Assembly (NCBI RefSeq): GCF_037482405.1
Contig: NZ_JBBHZZ010000001.1
Location: 724,103-788,102 of the forward strand
Source: Pseudokineococcus marinus
Lineage (GTDB): Bacteria; Actinomycetota; Actinomycetes; Actinomycetales; Quadrisphaeraceae
Reading direction: 5' to 3'
DNA length: 64,000 bases
Made by a program: the position numbers and the translations under genes. The stretch's first letter is position 1; every line of letters begins with the position of its first letter. The notes beneath the pieces are model-generated. The model searched no databases, was not told the DNA's origin, and was given only the letters and a program-made list of their open reading frames with translations. Below, one piece after another: positions 61,294-64,000 of the stretch.

Positions 61294-63666
61294 TCACGCC
61301 CGCGCCAGGAGCACCTCGCCCACCGCGGCGAGCAGCGCCGGCTCGAGGTCGAGCGCCTGCAGCCGCGACGCGCGCAGCGCCGCCGGCTGGTCAGCGGTGA
61401 CGACGGCGTAGGCCCGGTTCTTGACGACGTGCTCAACCTGCGCGCGGTCGAGCAGCCGGAAGACCCGGTCGTGGACGTCGTTCGGGCGCAGCGCCGGCGC
61501 GGCTCCGAGGTCGACGCTCACCGTCGAGGACGGCGCCACGTCCTCGACGACGACGGAGGTCCTCGTCGCGGTGCGGCGCACGACGGCGTCCCGGGCGACG
61601 TCGTCGACCATGACGGCAGGGGTGGCGGCGTCGTCGAGCGCGACGAACGTCAGCGTCCAGGTGCGCCGGGCGGGGACGGCGTCGAGCGGCCCGGTCGCGG
61701 GTCCGACGGTGAGCCGGCCGGTGGCCTGGTCGTAGGTGAGCGGGGTGCGGACGAGCTCGCCGGTGGTGGTGTCGTCGTCCTCGAGGAGCTCGAGGGACCC
61801 GTCGGCGCCGACGACGACGAGCACCTCGAGGTGGTCGGGGTTGGCCGTGCCGTTGCCCGGGCGGGTCTCGCCGTCGAGCGGGACGAGCGCTCCCGCCGGC
61901 GCGAGGACGGGGATGGTCGTGAGGTCGCGGTGGAGCACGACCTCGCGGTCGCCGTCGTAGACGAGGTCGGTCATGACGTCGACCCAGGTGCCGGCGGGCA
62001 GCCATGCGCGGGTGGCGGCGAGCAGGGTGCGGCGGTCGGCGGGCTCGGTGATCGGCGCGACGACGAGCTGCGTGCCGAAGGTCGTCTGGTTCGGGACGCG
62101 GTAGGCCTCCTGGGCGTGCGGCCAGCGGTGGTACATCGGCTGGACGAGCGGGAGCCCCTCGGCGGCGGCGCGGTGGTTCATGGTGTGGAGGTAGGGCAGC
62201 AGGCGGTGCCGCAGCCGCAGGTGCTCGACCATGACCTCGCGGGCGGCGGCGGGGAAGTCCCACGGCGCCTTGGAGATGAAGGCGTCGGCCCCCGAGTGCA
62301 GCCGCGTGACGGGCGAGAAGACGCCGAGCTGGACCCACCGGGTCGTCAGCTCGTCGTCGCGGGTGCCGAAGAAGTGGCCGCCGACGTCGTGGCTCCACCA
62401 GCCGTAGCCGATGTTGGCCGCGGTGGCGGTGAAGAAGGGCTGGAAGGCCAGGGACGCCCAGGAGATGACGGTGTCGCCGGAGAAGCCCACGGGGTAGCGG
62501 TGGCTGCCCGGCCCCGCGTACCGCGAGAAGGTCAGCGGCCGCCGCCCGTCCCGTCCGTCGTCGAGGTAGTGGAGGTGGTTGAGCACCCACAGCGGGTCGA
62601 CGCCCGTGACGCGTGAGTGCGGCCCCGACTGCCAGTCGAGCCACCAGAAGTCGACCCCCTGCTCCTCGAGGGGGTGGTGGAGCACCTCGAGGTAGGCGGC
62701 CATGAAGTCGGGGTCGGTGACGTCGAAGGAGATCGGCAGCCCCTCCGCGGCGTCGCAGCCGAGGGCCTCCGCCATGGCGGGGTAGGCCTCCTCGTGACGG
62801 CGGACGCCGTCCGCGGGGTGCACGTTGAGCGTCACGCGCAGGCCGCGCTCGTGGAGGGCCGCGAGGAAGGCCGGCGGGTCGGGGAAGAGCTCGCGGTCCC
62901 ACGTGTAGCCCGTCCACCCGCTGCCCAGGGCCGGATCGATGTCGACGAGGTGCCAGTCCATGTCGATGACGCTCACGGACAGCGGCACCTCCTCCTGGCG
63001 GAAGCGCTCGACGAGCGCGAGGTAGGTGTCCGTCGTGTAGCGGTGGTAGCGGCTCCACCAGGTGCCGAGGGCGTACCGCGGCAGCACGGGCGTGGGGCCG
63101 GAGACGTCCCGGAGCGCGCGCAGGGCGTCCTCGTGGTCGAGCCCGTACGTGAAGAGGTACAGGTCCGTGCGCCCGACGCTGTCGGCCGCCACCCACCCGT
63201 CGGCCTCGAAGCAGAAGGACCCGCCGTCGTCGACGAGCGCGAGCCCGGTGCGGGAGACGACGCCCGGCTCGAGGGGGATGGCGCCGTCGGCCTCGTCGAG
63301 CGTGCGCGCCGTCCCGCCGAGGTCGTCGGGCACCTGCCCGTAGCGCCAGTCGGAGGCGTGGTGCGTGATGCCGCCGAGCGCCGAGACCTGCAGGCCGCTC
63401 GTGGTGAACGAGCCCTTGTCGTAGGTCAGGTGGAAGCGCGAGGTGAGGATCTCGAGGTGGCTGCCGCTGTCGACGACGCGGAACTTGGGCACGGGCAGCT
63501 CGCGGTTCAGCGCGAAGGTCGACGCCCGGTCCTCGAAGCGGCCGTCCGCCGAGTGCTCCATCCGCACGAGACCGTCGGTGAGGACGGTGAAGCGGTAGGT
63601 GGCCCCCTGGACGACGGCGCGCGGGTCGGCGACGGGGCGGGACGGCAGGGCCTCGGGGAGCGGCAT
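61294..63666 (-). CDS. GH31 family glycosidase (alpha-glucosidase/alpha-xylosidase type)
   Basis: 790 aa, cytoplasmic. The N-terminal beta-sandwich (about 1-210) is followed by the barrel: LPRYALGTWWSRYHRY, SVSVIDMDWHLVDID, nucleophile Asp344 in FWWLDWQSG and acid/base Asp398 in GFSGDTVISW; SHDVGGHFFG follows. A C-terminal beta domain and a tail of about 110 residues complete it. The WLDWQ nucleophile motif marks a bacterial GH31 subgroup with varied alpha-glucoside specificity. The ATG at 63666 begins family homology. Directly upstream of, and on the same strand as, the GntR gene. Confidence 0.9.
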   Translation of the reverse strand: MPLPEALPSRPVADPRAVVQGATYRFTVLTDGLVRMEHSADGRFEDRASTFALNRELPVPKFRVVDSGSHLEILTSRFHLTYDKGSFTTSGLQVSALGGITHHASDWRYGQVPDDLGGTARTLDEADGAIPLEPGVVSRTGLALVDDGGSFCFEADGWVAADSVGRTDLYLFTYGLDHEDALRALRDVSGPTPVLPRYALGTWWSRYHRYTTDTYLALVERFRQEEVPLSVSVIDMDWHLVDIDPALGSGWTGYTWDRELFPDPPAFLAALHERGLRVTLNVHPADGVRRHEEAYPAMAEALGCDAAEGLPISFDVTDPDFMAAYLEVLHHPLEEQGVDFWWLDWQSGPHSRVTGVDPLWVLNHLHYLDDGRDGRRPLTFSRYAGPGSHRYPVGFSGDTVISWASLAFQPFFTATAANIGYGWWSHDVGGHFFGTRDDELTTRWVQLGVFSPVTRLHSGADAFISKAPWDFPAAAREVMVEHLRLRHRLLPYLHTMNHRAAAEGLPLVQPMYHRWPHAQEAYRVPNQTTFGTQLVVAPITEPADRRTLLAATRAWLPAGTWVDVMTDLVYDGDREVVLHRDLTTIPVLAPAGALVPLDGETRPGNGTANPDHLEVLVVVGADGSLELLEDDDTTTGELVRTPLTYDQATGRLTVGPATGPLDAVPARRTWTLTFVALDDAATPAVMVDDVARDAVVRRTATRTSVVVEDVAPSSTVSVDLGAAPALRPNDVHDRVFRLLDRAQVEHVVKNRAYAVVTADQPAALRASRLQALDLEPALLAAVGEVLLARA

Positions 63667-63745
63667 GGCCGGAGTCTGCCGACGAGCACCGACGACGGCG
63701 AGACCGCCGGACGGGGGGACGCCGGCGCCCGTCCCCGCCGCGGGT

Positions 63746-63774
63746 TTGCACGTGCCGCCGGTGTGGCCTAACGT
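63746..63774 (+). promoter_or_regulatory. Strong sigma-70-type promoter reading out of the window
   Basis: TTGCAC (63746-63751), exactly 17 nt, then TAACGT (63769-63774): a near-consensus housekeeping promoter facing right. After it, 63775-64000 has no open frame starting with a ribosome site. A second AT-richer spot, TTAGTGTTT near 63951, may be another -10. A long untranslated leader with tandem promoters suggests a stable RNA operon or a leader-regulated gene just beyond the edge. Confidence 0.5.
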
Positions 63775-64000
63775 TCTTCCTCGCCGCCCGGGAGGGAGGA
63801 ACGGACACCAGCTCGGTGGCCGGTCCCCGCTGGGAGAGGCACCCCGCTTGGCCGACATGCCGGTGCTCCTCCGGGAGTTCTGGTCCTTCGGGTGTGCGTG
63901 GGGCCTGGTTCGGGTTGGTCGGAAGGCCTGCGGATCTGGGTTAGTGTTTCGGAGCCGCGCCGGGAACGGTGCGGAGCGCCTCACGCGGGGGCCGCCTTCA

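Overview
The window is very GC-rich DNA (about three quarters G+C, nearly every codon ending in G or C) with many GTG starts, 4-bp stop/start overlaps and strong GGAGG ribosome sites. This points to a high-GC actinobacterium. A methyl-accepting chemotaxis protein suggests a motile lineage (the Kineosporiales/Cellulomonadales type is my guess; no rRNA is present to settle it). I found no tRNA, rRNA, CRISPR array, transposase or prophage.

Layout. 0.1-4.5 kb: sugar ABC importer (binding lipoprotein and two permeases) with an aldo/keto reductase. 4.6-7.8 kb: tripartite tricarboxylate transporter tctCBA. 8-14 kb: a universal stress protein, an MFS exporter, a small membrane protein, a membrane-anchored PQQ-type propeller and a Tat-exported acetamidase/formamidase. 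14-18 kb: fused dihydroxyacetone kinase, a small membrane protein and, after an N gap, a HAD phosphatase. 18-23 kb: MerR regulator with a SulP anion transporter, then a GGDEF-EAL protein whose frame is broken twice. 23-30 kb: GH13 alpha-glucosidase, SGNH lipoprotein, VOC protein and GH2 beta-galactosidase. 30.5-36.7 kb: a CGNR regulator divergent from an EamA exporter, a two-gene ABC exporter, a cation/proton antiporter and paired DUF202 proteins. 36.8-44.6 kb: GH3 beta-glucosidase, then a ROK repressor divergent from a tightly overlapped four-gene operon of two sugar-phosphate-isomerase-like and two Gfo/Idh/MocA proteins. 44.6-47.5 kb: membrane protein, two tandem TauE/SafE exporters and a DoxX protein. 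47.5-56 kb: a gene-free repeat cluster, a chemotaxis receptor, two secreted DUF1524 nucleases, an HNH endonuclease and a PLD-helicase. 56-61 kb: a GntP permease, dehydrogenase and DUF1537 kinase operon for four-carbon sugar acids with its GntR regulator. 61-63.7 kb: a GH31 glycosidase. The window ends in a promoter-bearing non-coding stretch reading rightward.

Taken together this is an accessory carbohydrate-use region: four glycoside hydrolase families, sugar and sugar-acid uptake, and three local repressors (ROK, GntR and CGNR). The least ordinary parts are: (i) the HNH plus PLD/DEAD-helicase pair (51.8-55.9 kb), lower in GC than its surroundings and a candidate restriction-like defence module; (ii) a 0.3-kb cluster of nine copies of a 14-nt motif arranged as nested hairpins (47.65-47.96 kb); (iii) two related 96-bp intergenic repeats with long inverted ends; and (iv) 41- and 42-bp tandem repeats in intergenic regions. 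Assembly quality is imperfect: a 123-base N run and a 190-bp duplication flanking a single N both look like scaffolding joins.
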